Shown here one piece after another: positions 1 through 11,649 of a stretch of 64,000 nucleotides of DNA. The DNA comes from Thysanoteuthis rhombus (lineage: Eukaryota; Mollusca; Cephalopoda; Oegopsida; Thysanoteuthidae). The position numbers were made by a program, and so were the translations under genes. Position 1 is the first letter of the stretch. Every line of letters begins with the position of its first letter. The stretch covers positions 39,096,406 through 39,160,405 of the forward strand of contig OY735231.1 of the NCBI GenBank assembly GCA_963457665.1, written 5' to 3'. The notes beneath the pieces are model-generated. The model was not told the origin of the DNA and searched no databases. It saw only the letters and a program-made list of their open reading frames with translations.

Positions 1-274
1 CTGATGAGACCTATGTTGGCAGTATTGGTTGACAGTCTCTAATTATCTTCTACCTTCTACAGGTATTCAGTCATGAATCTAAGATCACAAATACTAAAGT
101 TGAAATAATTTCAATCGTGTGATTGTTCAGAATCATTGATGGAGAAATAGCCTTAAAAGTGATATTATGTAAAGTGAAAAATTGCATTATATACAATAAA
201 TAAATAAAATATATCAAATCACTTTAGTTCCACAAATGGCCTGACCAAGTTGCCAAGTGAGCTACAGACTCTTC

Positions 275-550
275 CTTTTGAGTGTGTGTGTCTCCGGGTG
301 CTCCTGGTTATATTTTTGGGGCTTGACAATTTGCAAGAGTACACCACTAAGCATCTAAAATCTTTTGTATCTGTTTTGTTTTGTTTTTTCAAAAAACTGC
401 TTTTTGGGGTCTCGATGGTCATTTTGGACCAGCAATGCCCAAATATTGCGCTGGGATATTTTAGATAATTTTAGATAAAAGATCTAATCTCTTTTAAATA
501 ATTAGTCCTGGTACCCGCACAGGCTATGATTCACTTATGTGAAGTACGGC
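275..550 (+). repeat. Dispersed repeat family B, copy 1
   Basis: Shares order and wording with 11650-11960: a TCTC-GGG-GCTCCT start, GTTCACCACT/ACACCACT, a GGTC-TC-ATGGTCATTTTGGA block, AATTAGT-CTGGTAC and CACAGGCTATG near the end. Partial copies are at 15345-15465 (+) and 16065-16320 (-). No coding content. Confidence 0.65.
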
Positions 551-1539
551 AATTCAAAACTCTTTTTACTTACAGAAATAGAGGATGAATATTGTGACTA
601 CTAAATTATATAAATAAGAGCAAGTTTTGATTGTGACTGTTTCACATAGCTTGGTGAGAAGTAATGATGGCTAATTTAAAAGCATATCCACTAAATTAAG
701 GTTATTAAAAGTCCTTTTGATTACAGCCCAAGTAGCAAATTTAAGCCTTTTCTATGACATGGTCAGCTGTTGGCTAATAATACCATCTGATCAGAAAATT
801 ATAGCTCTAAAATGTTTGAAGAGCTTGTTGAACTCTTAAATGAAAAACTGTGTTGGGAAAAGACCACCTCCTTCTGAAGTATTCAACCTAGGCTCAAGAG
901 TGATGTGTGATGTGACAGGTTAGAGACTTAGTCCACTTGAGTCGTTGGACACTGGCTGGAATTATTTGTTGACCCAGTGGCCTTAATACTTGATGACAAC
1001 TTAATGCATGTAACGTCAGTGAAGCCTTGCAGCTGTATAAATAAAAGTAACTTGACATGGCCACATTTCATACTTCACTTGGCACTTGGATGATGACCTC
1101 CAATTATAGAACAACAATGAATGATTGCAGTGCTTTCATCAAATAATATTGAGTTGTGTACACAGTGAGTTTGGCTACCACATGACATAATTTGCCCTAG
1201 AACTACATGACTGCTGCAAACCTATACAAGTTGAGGTTAATTCATTGTATGCAAGGAATATTTGAAACCTTTCATTGCCATCATTATTAGATTTTGACTT
1301 CCATCTTATTTTTATTTACACCCAGTAGTAAATGCAGTTTTAGAAGATGTCTGAATTTCTTAGATGAAGCATTGATAATCACCGCTACCCACAACAGACT
1401 GGTTTAAACATTGTTGCTGGGTTTAGGTTATTCATGCGTTTTGACACTTATATGTATATCTATTTATCTATGTCTCTTGACTTTGCTCAGCCCCAACAGT
1501 CCGGAGTAGAAATTTGCATGCAACGAAAACATTTTTTTG
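551..1539. other. No feature recognised
   Basis: About 1 kb of AT-rich sequence without a supported gene, repeat or RNA. Confidence 0.5.
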
Positions 1540-1842
1540 GTATCTGAAAAATACCCTCCTGCATAGGTTTTTAGTTAGGAGTTTGATTTGTAAGATTATT
1601 TGTAAATGTATGTTTATCCTAAATTGACCCCTTACTTTGTGTCTAGGAGCATTTACACTTATTATTTTTAAATTCAGACATTTTGCATGAGAAGTAAATT
1701 ACCCACTGCTTTTTTTCTTTGATCATGAATTTATGTTTCAAACCATACTGGTAATTAATTTTACCACCACTACTACTTAAAAGCATGTATGGGTGGTGGT
1801 GATTCATAATTTCCCTTGGAATGCTAGTTATTATTATTATTA
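1540..1842 (+). repeat. Dispersed repeat family A, copy 1 (internally deleted)
   Basis: Begins in the CATAGGTTTTTAGT block, passes CTTTGTGTCTAGGAGCATTT, and ends with the 3' tail GGTAATTAATTTTACCACCA and TTCCCTTGGAATGCTAGT. The same tail lies at the end of the minus-strand copy 19297-19850 and, in part, in 40686-41148. Confidence 0.6.
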
Positions 1843-2373
1843 ATTTTATACTGGTTTGTCTATTATCTTTTTTTTTACACCCTATAGACATTATATGTAA
1901 AGAGTATAATGAGGTAGCAATCCTTTATTTAAATACATCTCGTTAAAAATAACAGATGAACTCTATTCAATTTTTTTGTTAATTTTTTTAAGTTGACAAA
2001 AAAAATTGTGTAAAGTTTGTCTGTTATTATTACTAAATTGAATCAAAACATCTTCATTCCTGTATATTGTGTGTCTTAAACCATGAACTCGTTTCGGGAT
2101 GATTATTACATCAAACGTAGATTTTTGGCAGATTGTCACTAATTGCACAATGCATCTTTGTAATTCAAGAATAGAAAACAAAAGTTGTAAAATTCAGGAA
2201 GAAAGGAAGAAATCTTTCAGATAATGAGTTATTCATTCATGGCTTCATTCATATTTGATGAAAAAAACACAATTATCTTTAATTATCCTGAGTGTTAGTG
2301 TAGGAGGAAACCCAAGTGCTTCATGTACATAGCAGAGTTGTGGTAAGTTTATATATATTTTTTATTATTAGTC

Positions 2374-2436
2374 CTACACATCTGTTGAGTACTCAGTGGG
2401 ATTGAGATCTGTGGATTTTAGTGGCCAGGGCAACAC
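2374..2436 (-). pseudogene. Tc1-like transposase fragment
   Basis: The minus strand reads [20 protein letters not shown], matching the WPxxSPDLNPIE signature at the catalytic end of Tc1-family transposases. The rest is missing: an AT microsatellite abuts it and the frame stops. A degenerate DNA-transposon relic. Confidence 0.6.
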
Positions 2437-2453
2437 ACACAAACACACACACA

Positions 2454-2492
<39 letters not shown>

Positions 2493-2663
2493 GTATATAT
2501 ATATATATATATATACATATGTATATATATATATATATATACATATGTATATATATATATACATATGTATATATATATGTATACATATGTATATATATAT
2601 GTGTATATATATATGTATATATATATATGTATATATATATATATACATATGTATATATATATG

Positions 2664-2699
<36 letters not shown>

Positions 2700-2703
2700 T
2701 ATG

Positions 2704-2755
<52 letters not shown>
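2437..2755. repeat. CA then AT/ATAC compound microsatellite
   Basis: A short CA run followed by about 310 bp of AT repeats interspersed with ACATATGT. It generates spurious open frames of Tyr-Ile repeats on both strands. Confidence 0.95.
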
Positions 2756-2757
<2 letters not shown>

Positions 2758-3077
2758 CATATTATATTTAACAGAATGTGATAATTATGAAGACATTTAA
2801 TTAGGAACTAATTCTCAGCAGCCATTTTACTCGTTAACCAATCGAGCAGCTTCAATCAAAGAAATGAGTGCGTGTAGTGTTTGGATATGTATCATCTGAC
2901 AGGATGGTGTTAACAATGACAATGTGGAGAGCAAAATTTGTGTTAATCAAATTGTTTATTACATTGACATGTTTTATCGGGTTACCAATTTCTTCTGCAT
3001 TCTGAAACAGTTGATAACCTGATGAAACGTGTCTATGTAATAAAAGATTTCATTTTTGACAAGGAATTTTGCTTTAT

Positions 3078-3200
3078 ACATTTATATATGAATTATGAAT
3101 TGCATTGTATTATACGGAAACTTATTTGAAATGATCTCCTGTCATTGCATGTTTAGTGTATCAATCACCCTAGATGCTCTTACCATTGAGCAAAAAATTT
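3078..3200 (-). mobile_element. tRNA-derived SINE copy, internally deleted
   Basis: The reverse complement has the A box GCTCAATGGTAAGAGCA followed by TCTAGGGTGATTGATACA and a body matching GGAAACTTATTTGAAATGAT. It is the same family as 3303-3530 in opposite orientation, but about 80 bp including the B box is missing. Confidence 0.7.
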
Positions 3201-3302
3201 CTTGATACATTACTGTCGTATTGGAAGAAGCGAAGAGACCGAGAATAAACAAGATGAGATTTTGGTGTGAAAGCAGTCATTTGAGCCTTTGCATCATTGA
3301 CG

Positions 3303-3530
3303 ACTGTTTAGCTCAATGGTAAGAGCATCGCTGCATTGAAGTGGCTACTCTATCGGTGGCAAGTTTGATTCCTGCAGCAGACTCATTTTCTCTAGTTGTT
3401 TATTCTATTTACGTTGTCTAGGTTGAGTGGTACATCAACCATATAATGAGGGGAAATCATTTCGAATAAGTTTCCATATACTATAACGCAATTTATAATT
3501 CATTCTTTTGGATCACATATATCTATTTCT
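3303..3530 (+). mobile_element. tRNA-derived SINE
   Basis: A tRNA-like head with an A box (TAGCTCAATGGTAAGAGCA) and a B box (AGTTTGATTCCTGC) about 50 bp apart, then a body and an AT-rich tail ending in TATATATA. It forms an inverted pair with the copy at 3078-3200. Confidence 0.75.
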
Positions 3531-3795
3531 TGATACACATATATATATATATATTCATGCGAGAGAGAAATGTTCAGCAAACTAGTCTTGTGCACCAATA
3601 CTACTGCAATGAATTTAGTCCTAACTGGGTGCTTGTTCCTTGTGCAAGACTATACTAAGTTTAGTCAATGCAGGCACACACACACACACACACGCACACA
3701 CCACATACACACGTATGTATATAGATATACAATAAGAAAAATAGGTAATATTTTTTTAGCATTTACAGTACAGGATGATACTTTGACTTTCCTTT

Positions 3796-4135
3796 AGCTT
3801 GTTTTAAGAGCAATAACTTGTCTTTGCATAGAATTAATAATTACTGAAATGGTAGTTTGAGGTAATTCAGATCATACTTGATGTTAGAGATCAAGTAAAT
3901 CTGAACATGTTGCTGGATCTTTAGACTCCTTACTCAAGTCCTTATCTTATATTCCGTACATGAGTTCAATAGCATTCATATAAGAGTAATGATTAAAAGA
4001 GCTTCGTTCTGGCTGCTGGTCCATAATAACCAAGTTGTTGGTGATACATTTGTGCTGGTCTAGAGCTAATTTAGAATTTTTCTGTTTCTCCTGAAGCTTT
4101 TAAATAAGTGTTGTTTTCGAAAGGGGGACGCAAAA
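3796..4135 (-). pseudogene. Tc1-like transposon relic
   Basis: Aligns along its length with the clearer Tc1 relic at 30010-30520: AAGAGCAATAACTTGTCTT, then TCCTCATCTT-like and AGAGCTTCGTTCTGGCTGCT blocks, and TTCTCCTGAAGCTTTTAAA at the 5' end of the element. The minus strand shows broken helix-turn-helix text including QLGYYGPAAR. No open frame remains. Confidence 0.55.
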
Positions 4136-4549
4136 AGCAGTTTAGGTGAGATCCTTCTGGAAGTCCATGAACATTAGCAGAGGCCTTGTTGGCTGCAGAC
4201 ACATGAGTTTCGTTTACAAACTATGTTACATTCTGATGCCCAGGGAATTGTGACCAACTGATCTAATCTGATCTGGGGACATTGATCTGTCATAATACAC
4301 ATTGTATTAGCTGTTAGTTTATCCATATGAGCTTTTGTGTTTGCGGTAATGTGGCCCTGACTCAGAGATATTGATCAAATGCAGCGCATGCTAAATGACG
4401 TCTGGGAGACAAATATGTGAAGGGGTTAGCGTTCAAAGACTGACGATGACAGACAAGGAATTTTTTTTTTCAACTTTTTAGTTAGATTTTCTCCTTTATG
4501 TATGAAAGAACATATATCTGGATCTATTGCATGCAAATATTAGAAATTG

Positions 4550-4965
4550 TCAGCAAAAAAAAACTATCACGAAAAGTATCAACATGGCTTTTTACAGTTT
4601 TCAAGTTAGTCAAGGTGGCTGTATCATATATATCTCATGTACAGGCCACATCAATGGAGCTAAAGGGACGAAAATTTCAACATTTACTCCTTATATCTAT
4701 CTTTTGAAAATTACTTTCATATAGGTTTTTAGTGCAAGTTCAATTAGCAATGTAAGTTTATGCTAAATCAATCACATAGTTTGTGTCCATCAGCATTCAC
4801 ACTTGCTTTTTAAAAAAAAATTCAGATGTTTTTAGTGAAGGCGAGTGAAGTAACTTGATAATTAATAACCTTTCTCCAATTTTTAAATTGATCACCCCTA
4901 ACATAGCATGCTGCCTAAAGATATTGGTTATGTGATGATTTCTTTGACTAACTGGCCCTGTTATC
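4550..4965 (+). repeat. Dispersed repeat family A, copy 2
   Basis: Near full-length copy of the roughly 430 bp core: TTTTTACAGTTTTCAAG, ACAGGCCACATCAATGGAGC, TTTCAACATTTACTCCTTAT, AATGTAAGTTTATGCTAAAT, ATCACCCCTAACATAGCATG and an ending near GACTAACTGGCCCTGTT. No coding capacity. Confidence 0.75.
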
Positions 4966-5490
4966 CAAATCTTTATGTCCATCTTGAAGACTGGGGAAAA
5001 CGTTTGATGTTATTAATTTTTTAGATTTTAAATACTGGTAAACTTGGCGTTTGCCTTTGTTGCATTACGTTGATATCATGAAGAGGGGGTTTGGAAGGCA
5101 AGAAGGGAATTCTTCACCCTGCTAAATGTATCTATCATTTGTTAAACACATTTAAAATCCTAGTTCTCAAACTGAAGATCTTTTAAAGTTTTGTGAAAGG
5201 TCATTAACATCCTGAAGAGTTTTTGGACAATGGAACCCTTTCTTGCAGTTAGTAATATTAACACAACATTTGGGTCGGGAAGAACAGCAAAAGAAGCAAA
5301 TCCTAGTGTTTCTCTGAATTTTTGAGATGAGGTATTATTATCATTTCTATTATTGTTCGGACTGTCCTCATAGAGTACTACGGCCAAAACGTTGTATGAA
5401 AACCAACCAAGATGAAGATAGTTCGAATAATAATAGAAATAACCAAATCCTACATTATGAGCTTTGCTACCAGAAGAAAGAAGGAAAAAA
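4966..5490. other. No feature recognised
   Basis: Contains a short GGCCAAAACGTTGTATG string near 5380 of the sort found beside family C repeats, but nothing firm. Confidence 0.4.
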
Positions 5491-5494
5491 TTTC

Positions 5495-5640
5495 TGTTCA
5501 CCAACGCTACCATATCAGGATAGTATACCTGAAGAAGGCCATAGAATGGATTGGCTGAAACATCATGTTAATAACACAAACAACAAGGACTTCAATTGTC
5601 TGAAAAACTCTTTGAATGAAAATCTCGTTTAGTTTTGAAT
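5495..5640 (+). repeat. Dispersed repeat family C, copy 1
   Basis: Contains ACCTGAAGAAGGCCATAGAA followed by TGGATTGGCTGAAA and ACACAAACAACAAGGA. The minus strand of 21010-21170 and of 9290-9400 carries the same GAAGAAGGCTGTAGAAT core. The parent element was not identified. Confidence 0.6.
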
Positions 5641-5939
5641 TTCTTGGTTTTATGATAAAGGCTTCAAGAATCTGAAACCTTTTTATTTTTTCAGTTAATA
5701 TTGTGTAGTATATACGCGTATCTGTTATGAGTATGTGTTTGCTGTTTGCTGCTGGAAATATCAAGGCCTAACACACACACACACAATAACACGTGTGATC
5801 TACCCAGGAGAATAGACAACTTTGATGTAAGTATACATCAAATACTGCCCAGGAGATAGAAAGAAAAAGTTGATTTGAGCCAGTTAGTTGTTATCATACT
5901 ATTTGGCAGGTGTTACAGATTTTCATTCCTACCAACTCC

Positions 5940-6260
5940 TTCCAACGCTTAGTCCAGTTTCTTGTCTGCTGCCAGTCCATTCCTTCCCTCACCAACAAGT
6001 CATTCATGTCTGCCCGTTTCCTTTTTAGTTTTCATTCAATTCCCTCTGTTGCTGTTTGATCGCTCTCAGAGGCTTTTCTCCTTTTTTTTTCTCAATCTTC
6101 TTCTCTTTCATCTTTCTGATAACTTTAATTTCTTTCCTTCTTTCATTACATTGCCTACAGTTATTCCACCTTCTACCCCCCCTCTTTGTTCTTTCAGTTT
6201 TCACTTTGTTCATTTACCTCTCTTTCTTATCGCTTTCTTTATCTACTTCTTTCTAGTATT
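5940..6260. repeat. Pyrimidine-rich low-complexity tract
   Basis: Long C/T-rich strand with CTTT and TTCC motifs. It explains the Phe/Ser/Leu-rich open frames here. A second such tract is at 6630-6725. Confidence 0.8.
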
Positions 6261-6269
6261 CATTTGAAT

Positions 6270-6635
6270 GACCATAGCCACCAGAGGTAGTGAAGGGTTC
6301 TATCTCTTTTTATATGTGCTTGTGTTTGTGTATTTCAGCGCTCCTGGCCATACCATTTTGTCTACAGACTTGAAAATTGGCATCAGTATCCCACTAGAAA
6401 AAAAACAACTTTTTTAACCCTTTCGGGCCTTATTTCCACGCGTTTATCAATAACATCCACATTTTTCTAGATGTTTTTACCTTATTTCAGATGTTTTACC
6501 GTGGAAAATACCAGTGATATCATAAATAGAATTTATTCTGACCATTTTCATTCTTCAATGGAATTTTTTTACATGATGTCAAATTTTGACGCTATGGTTG
6601 TTCAAATATTGACTGCCATGATGAGTCTTTTTCTT
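6270..6635 (+). repeat. Dispersed repeat family D, copy 1
   Basis: Matches 18880-19295 in order: CTCCTGGCCATACCATTTTG, TCTACAGACTTGAAAATTGG, CATCAGTA, GTGGAAAATACCAGTGAT, CATAAATAGAATTTATTCT, TTTACATGA and TCAAATTTTGA-GC. Non-coding. Confidence 0.75.
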
Positions 6636-6729
6636 CATTATTTTTTGCCTTTCCTTCCTTCTTCCTTCCCTTTCTTTTCCCTACCCCTTCCCTTCCATTT
6701 CTTTTCTCCTTCCTTTCCCTTTCCAGGGG

Positions 6730-7670
6730 ATTTGTTTTCAATTGAGTTAATGCATTAGATTGGCTCGGGGTATGCACTCTCTCAGTGCTTTCTAATTTCA
6801 CTAATAATATCCCTGACGGCTTTCTTTGAGAAACCTGACTCTAAAATTCTGCTGATGATTTCCTAGCAGATTATTTTACAAGGGTTAGAAAGCTTTGCTT
6901 ATAGGCAGGGGGAAGATCCAGACTATTGAACAGACTGTATTCCATAATTTGAAAATAGAAAAATTCAATGGAACTGCTGTTAATTAATGAACTTTTGCTG
7001 GCGATCATTTTTGCTAATTACACTATCTTAATGAAGATCTTTAATTTTCAAAGTCACAAATACATTGTTTTGTCATCTAACTGTATAATCAGCTTATATG
7101 CTATTTTTTTTTTATATGTTTGTTGCTGATGCATCTTATTGGTCAGAATTGAGACAGTATTATCAAATATCATAGCACACCGATTATATTTGGTCAGAAT
7201 TAAAAATGACCAAGAGGGTCAAGTGACAGGTGGTTCCTGCGAGAGATGTCTATCACTTCCTCAATATTGATATCCATTCTCTAATCAGGAAACAGTATAC
7301 ATGAAAATTCTTGGAAGATTCTGGCCAACTCCTGGAAGAGAGTTGTCTGAATCTGCCCCTGTATAGGTTACAGCTGGCTATATTACCTATGGCTATTATT
7401 AAATGTATTATCATTAAAAGTATCATCCCTGTTTCTCTAATTTCTTGCTTCTTCTTTCTATTCTATTTATAAGAAATATCTGGCATCAACATTTCTCTTC
7501 TTTCCCAACAAATATTCATGTACTTGAATCTATTTGAAAGAACTTATCGTGATAGAAAGAGACAATTTTCAGATTATCTCTGAAGCATAAAAGAGCTTGT
7601 CTGTTTCTCACTCTCATTTTCTCCCTCTTTCTCTCTTTTTTTTCCGTCTCTGTCTGCTGATCCTCTTATC
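6730..7670. other. No feature recognised
   Basis: AT-rich, without supported genes or repeats. Confidence 0.4.
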
Positions 7671-7671
7671 A

Positions 7672-8110
7672 AAAACTGTCAACCACAACTGTCAACATAG
7701 GTTTCTTCAGTTTTTAAGTTTGTCTGGTTGTCCGTTTGTATCAAGCATACAGACTATGCCAGATAGAAAACTGAAAATTTCAACATTTACTACTTATTAG
7801 TCGAAAAGAGAACATTTTTTTTGTTTTTTGAAATCTTCCTTCCCAATTGGTTTTTAGTGGAGGAAGGTTTCAATTTGCAATGTCAGTTTATGATAAATTG
7901 GCTCCCAGTTTGTATCTGGTGGCATTCGCACTTGTATTTTTGAAAATTCAGACTTTTTAATGATCACTGCTCAAGAAAAGGTGAGAGAGGTAACTTATTT
8001 ATTGACCACTTTTTTGGCAAATTTATCAATTAATCATCCCCAACATGGCATGCTGCCAAGAGAAATTGATCACATGATGGTTTCTATTGAGTGACTAATC
8101 AGACCTGTCT
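7672..8110 (+). repeat. Dispersed repeat family A, copy 3
   Basis: Starts AACTGTCAACCACAACTGTC, has TTTCTTCAGTTTTTAAGTT, the long T-rich centre, CCCCAACATGGCATGCTGCC, and ends near GACTAATCAGACCTGT. One of the best-preserved copies. Confidence 0.8.
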
Positions 8111-8295
8111 TATTTTTTCTTTAATGAAGTATCGATCCTTAAATTGCATGCTTCAGGAACCAATAAAATATGTTATGACGTGTCCAAATGATTTTTTTTT
8201 CTCAAGTGTTTTTTTTTTTTTAATATTTAAGTTCTGAATATTTCTCTGTGTTTTCGCCATTTACTTCAGCTTACTTCAGCAATATTGGTAATTAG

Positions 8296-9200
8296 AAATT
8301 GTTAACCAAAACTGTCAACGTAAGGTTTTTTCAGTTTTTATGTTGGTCTGGCTGGCTGGCTGGCTATGTATGTACGGGGTGTTTATTCTCTGTCGCACAG
8401 CAGCAAAATATGACACAAGGTCGAGCTTAACGTGGGAAGAATAGGAATGTATGTATGGACTAGAGTTCTGAACATTCATTGTGAATAGTCCTGAAAAGAA
8501 GAGTATACAACCGATGCATCCTCATGATAGTCACCTATGGAGCTGAAACATGGAACCTATCCAAGACACTAAACCTCAAACTGAGAAGCATGCAACGAGC
8601 ACATGAAAGAATCATGCCCAACCTCACATGGAGAGTTCACAAGACAGCACAGTATATCAGGGAAAAAAACAGGAGTCTGAGACATCATAGAATCAATTAG
8701 AAACCTCAAATGGCAATGGGCTGGTCATGTTGCAAAAATGGCTGACAACCACTGCACATCATGACTCACAACATGGATCCCCGGAGATCACATGCGTAAT
8801 TGAGGCTGGCAGAATATAGAATGGAGAAACGATCTAGATAAGTTCGAAAAGTACAGGCTCCAGCAGGCCCATGATTAACAAATCTTGGGGAAGGTCTATG
8901 TTCAAAGACAAATGATAAAAGACTGATGATGATGATGATGATGTCTAAAAAAAAAGGATTTTGTTTTTTGAAAATTCACCCTCAAATTAATTTTTTAGTG
9001 GGAGTTTAATTTGCAATTAAAGTTTTTGCTAAATTGGTCCTAGTTTGCGCCCGGCTTTTTTAGTGATCCAACAGAAGGCAAGAGAAGTGACTTACTCATT
9101 GATAACACATTTTTCAATTGATCATCCCCAACATGGCATACTGCCGAAAGAAATTGGTCATGTGACAGTTTCTATTTAGTGAATAACCAGACCTGTTTTT
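8296..9200 (+). repeat. Family A, copy 4, split by a nested insertion
   Basis: The 5' part (8296-8374) runs from GTTAACCAAAACTGTCAACG to CTGGCTATGTATGTAC. The 3' part (8944-9200) resumes with AAGGATTTTGTTTTTTGAAA and ends AATAACCAGACCTGTTTT. Between them lie about 570 bp with an RTE LINE 3' end, so the LINE entered an existing family A copy. Confidence 0.7.
8475..8943 (+). mobile_element. RTE-type LINE 3' fragment, copy 1
   Basis: Encodes, with frame breaks, the C-terminal region after the RT: a RRVYNQCI-like segment, KTAQYI, the GHVAKMADNHCTS stretch and IPGDHMRN, then LGKVYVQ-like text and a terminal (TGATGA)n tail at 8926-8943. A short tandem tail is typical of the RTE clade. It sits inside family A copy 4. 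Confidence 0.75.
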
Positions 9201-9289
9201 CAGTGCTTTATTCTGCAATATTGGTAATCTATTAATGTTTCTGTCTGGAGACATTTGATTTTTGTCCTCTATAATTCCCCCATGATTTT

Positions 9290-9400
9290 TTATCTTTCCA
9301 AGAGTTGTTCGGATTATTGTTCTAGTTATTTTTGTCGCTTTCGTAATGGTAGTTGTAAATTTTTGGATGGTCTATTCTACAGCCTTCTTCATGTGTTCAA
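9290..9400 (-). repeat. Dispersed repeat family C, copy 2
   Basis: The reverse complement has CATGAAGAAGGCTGTAGAAT and flanking similarity to 21010-21170. Confidence 0.5.
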
Positions 9401-9755
9401 TACCTTCAGGAAGCATGGGTGTCTGCTTCCACTTTTCCAAGAAGGTGGGGGGGAGGATACATTTTTTTTTTAGGTTTGATCATAAGGATATATTCGGAAT
9501 ATATGCTAGTAAATGAGTGTTCGATCAACATCTTCAGATGGAATTTCGACTTCGACAAAGAAAAATTAAATATGCTTGGAAGTACTTGATTATTTTGGCA
9601 ATTTCAAGCCATTTTTAGCGTCTTTTTGGAGATTTTTGATGCTTTGATGGCTAATATGTACATAGCATTTTTAGTACTTTTCGGAAATCAAACTAGTGTG
9701 AAAATATTTTTTGAGTTTGCAATACTAAGTTTCAGTCTTTGCAATTTTTTTCTAC
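9401..9755. other. No feature recognised
   Basis: Short G- and T-runs but no gene or named repeat. Confidence 0.4.
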
Positions 9756-9759
9756 CAAC

Positions 9760-9885
9760 ACTCATGCTAGTAGCAACCTGCAACTGTTACCAGTTATAAA
9801 TAATCTTTTTATATAGGTACATTAGGTTATGATTGTAAAAAACAAATTATACTGTGCCTTATCCTTTATTGATTATAGGGTTCCA
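9760..9885 (+). repeat. Dispersed repeat family E, copy 1
   Basis: Shares TAGTAGCAACCTGCAACTG, ATAATCTTTTTATATAGG and ATCCTTTATTGATTATAG with 16765-16885. A weaker third match lies at about 49830-50025. Confidence 0.55.
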
Positions 9886-10149
9886 ACTTTCACCCCCCCC
9901 CCTCAGAAGAGCCTGATCCTCTTGGTCCCCCCCAGCAGATGACCATGTCAGTAAGGTGATTATTTCAGCCTGCCTTGTGGCTGAAATAGTCATATATTTC
10001 TAACTGGTGCCCAAGGTCAATTTTTGAGTCACCGCAAATTTTCTAGGCAAGCATTAGAACATAGTGGTCCCAGCCTTTCCTTCCCAAACTGGTCTTGTCC
10101 CACATTAATCTAAGCTAGGTATATGCACACTCATATATATATATATATA

Positions 10150-10340
10150 TACATATATTGATGAAAATGATGATTGGAAGGTAAACAGATAAACTCAAGA
10201 TTTTCAAAATTTTCAATCATACCATGGGTATGTTTTGATGCATTCCAACAGGAGCTAGCCATCCTCTTCAGAGAAAATTTCTGCTGCAATTCACAGAAAA
10301 TGAACGACTGAAAGGACAAACGCCCTGGTCTAATATATAG
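10150..10340 (+). repeat. Dispersed repeat family F, copy 1
   Basis: TGATGAAAATGATGATTGGA, ACTCAAGATTTTCAAAATTT, ACCATGGGTATGTTTTGATG and GAAAATTTCTGCTGCAATTC match the minus strand of 10940-11145 and the + strand of 37440-37680. Confidence 0.6.
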
Positions 10341-10935
10341 AAACATACACAACCACAACTTCAACTCATCTCATCTTTGATACGTAGTTGTATCAAAGCA
10401 GTCCTTATATCCCAATGCAATATTACAACACAAACGTATGGTCACTTTCAGATTGTCAGCCCTCTAAATGAATTGATTTTAAAACAGAATCACATAGATG
10501 CAATACATTATGACACCAAGATACATGGTATTGGCTAACAGCCAACTGTCCATTTAAGAAACGGTACTTGCACACATACACCAACCCTATCAACCAAAAA
10601 GATTAAATAATAACAACACCCTACTTCCTACCTGCCCCACATATACAAACACCTATCAATTAAATGCTAGAGACCACCTCTCCATCCTATGATAAAAAAT
10701 AGAAAATAAAAACACACTCTTCCTGAGAAATTACCATTTCATCCCCTCTCCTCTCTTCTCATCTAAGACAAGCCAAACACACTCAGAGACTGAAAACAAA
10801 CATTGTCTGACCCTACCTCTCACCAACCTATCCCATTTCAAATCAAATATTACTCTCATCTACACAGATATAAACACCTCCCATCCTACTCCTACTATAC
10901 AATCAAATAATACAGAAATCCCACCATTTCTCTCC
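10341..10935. other. No feature recognised (A/C-rich strand)
   Basis: Rich in A and C on the + strand, with many short CA/CAC words. No coding frame or repeat recognised. Confidence 0.4.
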
Positions 10936-10939
10936 TTAG

Positions 10940-11145
10940 CATGTAAATAGCAAAATTTTTTATGAACTGTAGTGAATATTTTCTCAGATAAAGATGGCTG
11001 GCTCCCAACAAAATGCATTGAAACATGCCCATGGAATAATAAAAAAATTTGAAATGTTACTCCTATCTCTTGAGTTTTCCTTTTCACCTTCCAATTGTCA
11101 TTTTCATCAACATTCTGTTGGATCACTTCACATCCACAACAGAAA
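10940..11145 (-). repeat. Dispersed repeat family F, copy 2
   Basis: The reverse complement reads GTGGATGTGAAGTGATCCAA, GATGAAAATGACAATTGGAA, CCATGGGCATGTTTCAATGC and CACTACAGTTCATAAAAAAT, the same order as the other family F copies. Confidence 0.6.
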
Positions 11146-11269
11146 CACACACACATATGTATGTATATAGTAAGCTTATGCAATGCTCTTCCATAGGAAT
11201 AGTGCACTCTCGTGGATGGGGAATTTCTGTGTTATTAAATATATCACTTAAATTCAGCCCTACTGACTG

Positions 11270-11430
11270 CCCAATTCCGTAGCCCAGAGGTAGGATATCG
11301 GTCTCCAGGTCTGAAGCGAAGGTTTCAATCCTGCTTCGTGGTACTGGATGGGATAATGGAAAGTCTATAGCCACACTGAAGAGATGTAATACATCGAAAC
11401 AGCTTTCTGTGGATGACACAATATATATAT
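11270..11430 (+). mobile_element. tRNA-derived SINE head
   Basis: A box TAGCCCAGAGGTAGGATAT and B box GGTTTCAATCCTGC, 38 bp apart, followed by a non-tRNA body and an AT microsatellite (11423-11467). The cloverleaf is imperfect, so this is more likely a SINE than a functional tRNA. Confidence 0.6.
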
Positions 11431-11432
11431 AA

Positions 11433-11472
<40 letters not shown>

Positions 11473-11577
11473 CTGTGTATTCATTCATTCTCAAATTTTC
11501 AAAAAAGACTGCTGGTAAGAAGACATTGAAGGAATTTTTCAAACTGTGACAAGTCTAATAATAAATGTATAAAAAAT

Positions 11578-11584
<7 letters not shown>

Positions 11585-11620
<36 letters not shown>
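11585..11620. repeat. AT microsatellite
   Basis: Uninterrupted AT dinucleotide run. Similar runs lie at 11423-11467 and 14375-14416. Confidence 0.9.
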
Positions 11621-11622
<2 letters not shown>

Positions 11623-11649
11623 CAAATCATAGATTATTCTCTCTTTGTT

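Noticed and set aside
2374-2800. Several 76-134 codon open frames on both strands
   Set aside because: Almost pure Tyr-Ile repeats from the AT microsatellite. Only the last 20 codons on the minus strand (Tc1-like) have meaning.
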